Assembly (NCBI RefSeq): GCF_000186865.1 | Contig: NW_008705561.1 | Location: 124,001-188,000 of the forward strand | Origin: Aureococcus anophagefferens | Taxonomy: Eukaryota; Sar; Pelagophyceae; Pelagomonadales; Pelagomonadaceae | Reading direction: 5' to 3' | DNA: 64,000 nucleotides | Shown: positions 63,997 through 64,000 of the stretch, one piece after another | Layout of the letters: each line of letters begins with the position of its first letter | Numbering within the stretch: the stretch's first letter is position 1 | Program-made: the position numbers and the translations under genes | Notes under the pieces: model-generated | Told to the model about the DNA's origin: nothing | Database searches by the model: none | The model's input: only the letters and a program-made list of their open reading frames with translations

Positions 63997-64000
63997 GAGC

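Overview
The window looks like nuclear DNA of a compact, GC-rich stramenopile alga with a secondary plastid, most likely a pelagophyte of the Aureococcus type. The organism is inferred. The evidence is: several N-termini that combine a signal peptide with an AFAP or ASAF plastid-entry motif (cpSRP54 at 2407, MsrB at 37685, an orphan protein at 56148); spliceosomal introns of about 41-58 bp in otherwise intron-poor genes; eukaryote-only families (PEX19, cystinosin, REV3-like polymerase, PI-PLC, SLC25 and SLC35 carriers); and two copies of a 192-bp intron-forming transposable element of the introner type known from Aureococcus and Micromonas. No rRNA, tRNA or CRISPR array was found.

Layout. 1-2.4 kb: the 3' end of a Ty1/copia pol gene, then a palindrome-rich tail and a GGTAATTACC array. 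2.4-8.6 kb: plastid SRP54, a beta-sandwich protein and a REV3-like polymerase. 8.6-14.2 kb: two ankyrin proteins, a membrane protein, cystinosin and an SLC35B-type transporter. 14.4-18.2 kb: a six-repeat cysteine-rich protein, a sulfotransferase and PEX19. 18.4-27.7 kb: RING-like, coiled-coil, DeSI-type peptidase, J-domain/rhodanese, FSH1-type hydrolase, PDZ-ferredoxin, glycosyltransferase-like and PH-domain genes. 27.7-28.8 kb: an orphan segment without a convincing gene. 28.8-36.4 kb: a fucosyltransferase-like enzyme, a MYND protein and a 1650-residue receptor-like protein (LamG, VCBS repeats, GPS-like, 7TM).

36.6-40 kb: a Ser-Pro protein, MsrB, a six-exon-like glycosyltransferase and a tiny membrane protein. 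40.3-45.5 kb: PI-PLC and an LtrA-family membrane protein, each interrupted by one introner copy, flanking a lower-GC orphan gene. 45.6-55.7 kb: a phosphatase-like pseudoenzyme, a mitochondrial carrier, a DUF711 protein, a GT41-GT25 fusion, a HAD hydrolase and two secreted or membrane orphans. 56.1-64 kb: a plastid orphan, a large multi-pass membrane protein, a second sulfotransferase, a PHD-finger chromatin protein, an isochorismatase-like hydrolase and an LRR protein at the right edge.

Genes are not in operons; neighbours mostly form divergent pairs with 100-300 bp between starts or convergent pairs with 4-100 bp between stops. Shared themes are secretory glycan modification (two sulfotransferases, four glycosyltransferase-like proteins), plastid biogenesis and redox (cpSRP54, MsrB, PDZ-ferredoxin) and lipid or membrane signalling (PLC, PH, receptor-like protein). 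The most notable finding is the pair of introner elements: same length, about 92 percent identical by eye, each with a perfect 8-bp target duplication, and inserted in opposite orientations relative to transcription.
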